From positions 1-64,000 of the forward strand of contig JASHOB010000196.1 in the NCBI GenBank assembly GCA_030041335.1: a stretch of 64,000 nt of DNA, read 5' to 3'. Positions 63,904-64,000 of the stretch are shown here, one piece after another. The DNA is from Alphaproteobacteria bacterium. Lineage in GTDB: Bacteria; Pseudomonadota; Alphaproteobacteria; ATCC43930; CGMCC-115725. The notes below the pieces were generated by a model, which was given only the letters and a program-made list of their open reading frames with translations, was not told the origin of the DNA and made no database searches. The stretch's first letter is position 1. Every line of letters starts with the position of its first letter. Position numbers and translations under genes: made by a program.

Positions 63904-63922
63904 GCAATTCATTCTTATTTGC
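63904..63922 (-). promoter_or_regulatory. Fur-box-like site 1 upstream of the porin gene
   Basis: On the coding strand GCAAATAAGAATGAATTGC agrees at 11 of 19 positions with the Fur consensus. It lies 61 bases before the porin start at 63842, with a second site 12 bases further up. Confidence 0.45.
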
Positions 63923-63934
63923 AATCATATTTCT

Positions 63935-63953
63935 GAGAATAATTCGCATTTGC
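63935..63953 (-). promoter_or_regulatory. Fur-box-like site 2 upstream of the porin gene
   Basis: GAGAATAATTCGCATTTGC agrees at 12 of 19 positions with the Fur consensus, and its inverse contains AATGCGAAT as in the 62324 site. Tandem boxes are common in Fur promoters. The window ends 47 bases further on with no visible gene. Confidence 0.5.
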
Positions 63954-64000
63954 ATTCGCCGGTGACGATGCTATAAACCAGTCGATTTCCTTACCCACCG

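Noticed and set aside
1-64000. CRISPR arrays, rRNA, tRNA, prophage and toxin-antitoxin modules
   Set aside because: No regularly spaced repeats, structural RNA signatures or phage-type gene runs were recognised; short RNAs could still be missed by eye.

Overview
The window is a 64 kb, gene-dense, GC-rich bacterial chromosome segment, most likely from an alphaproteobacterium of the Rhodospirillales/Rhizobiales type. The evidence is the gene sets and orders: murJ next to trpS, a DUF721 (DciA-like) gene followed by a DsbA-like gene and smc, hrcA-grpE beside rph-rdgB-hemW, rsmI divergent from an LpoA-like lipoprotein gene, and a TauE-TIGR02186 pair. I see no rRNA, tRNA, CRISPR array, phage module or intact insertion sequence. 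Most starts were set by ribosome-binding sites and 4-base stop/start overlaps.

Layout. 1-12.0 kb is accessory and catabolic: a Rieske oxygenase cut by the left edge, an alpha/beta hydrolase, an AT-rich outer-membrane barrel gene, a decayed IS481-type transposase end, a quinone oxidoreductase, an unusual CoA-transferase, a siderophore-interacting flavoprotein, a carboxylesterase and an aldo/keto reductase. 12.3-16.6 kb is a complete Mla/Mce-type lipid transport operon on the minus strand, ending in a gene of unknown function. 16.9-20.9 kb is housekeeping (apt, dapB, murJ, trpS). 21.2-24.8 kb is a run of membrane and stress genes (TauE-like exporter, TIGR02186 protein, universal stress protein). 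26.9-31.7 kb is the DciA-like/DsbA-like/smc block. 31.7-33.9 kb is otsB-otsA (trehalose synthesis). 34.3-35.7 kb holds a VOC protein, a photoactive-yellow-protein-like photosensor and mscL. 35.9-46.1 kb is again mostly housekeeping (gshB, a BON lipoprotein, rsmI, LpoA-like, hemW, rdgB, rph, hrcA, grpE, pip).

46.4-58.7 kb is catabolic and transport: an MctP-like symporter pair, an SMP-30 lactonase with a carboxymuconolactone-decarboxylase-like protein, a translationally coupled MFS/ornithine-cyclodeaminase-like/amidase operon, a cupin, a GH15 glycosidase, and a LigB-type dioxygenase beside an enolase-superfamily enzyme. 58.7-63.9 kb is an EfeUOB-like iron uptake operon (OprB-type porin, secreted NHL-like protein, Tat-exported Dyp peroxidase, cupredoxin, FTR1 permease) with three Fur-box-like sites.

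Most notable: a PYP family protein that keeps the chromophore cysteine, tyrosine and glutamate; a single-base frameshift in the cupredoxin gene of the iron operon; the Fur-like sites of that operon; a CoA-transferase built from one full and one partial family III unit; and candidate operators shared between distant promoters.
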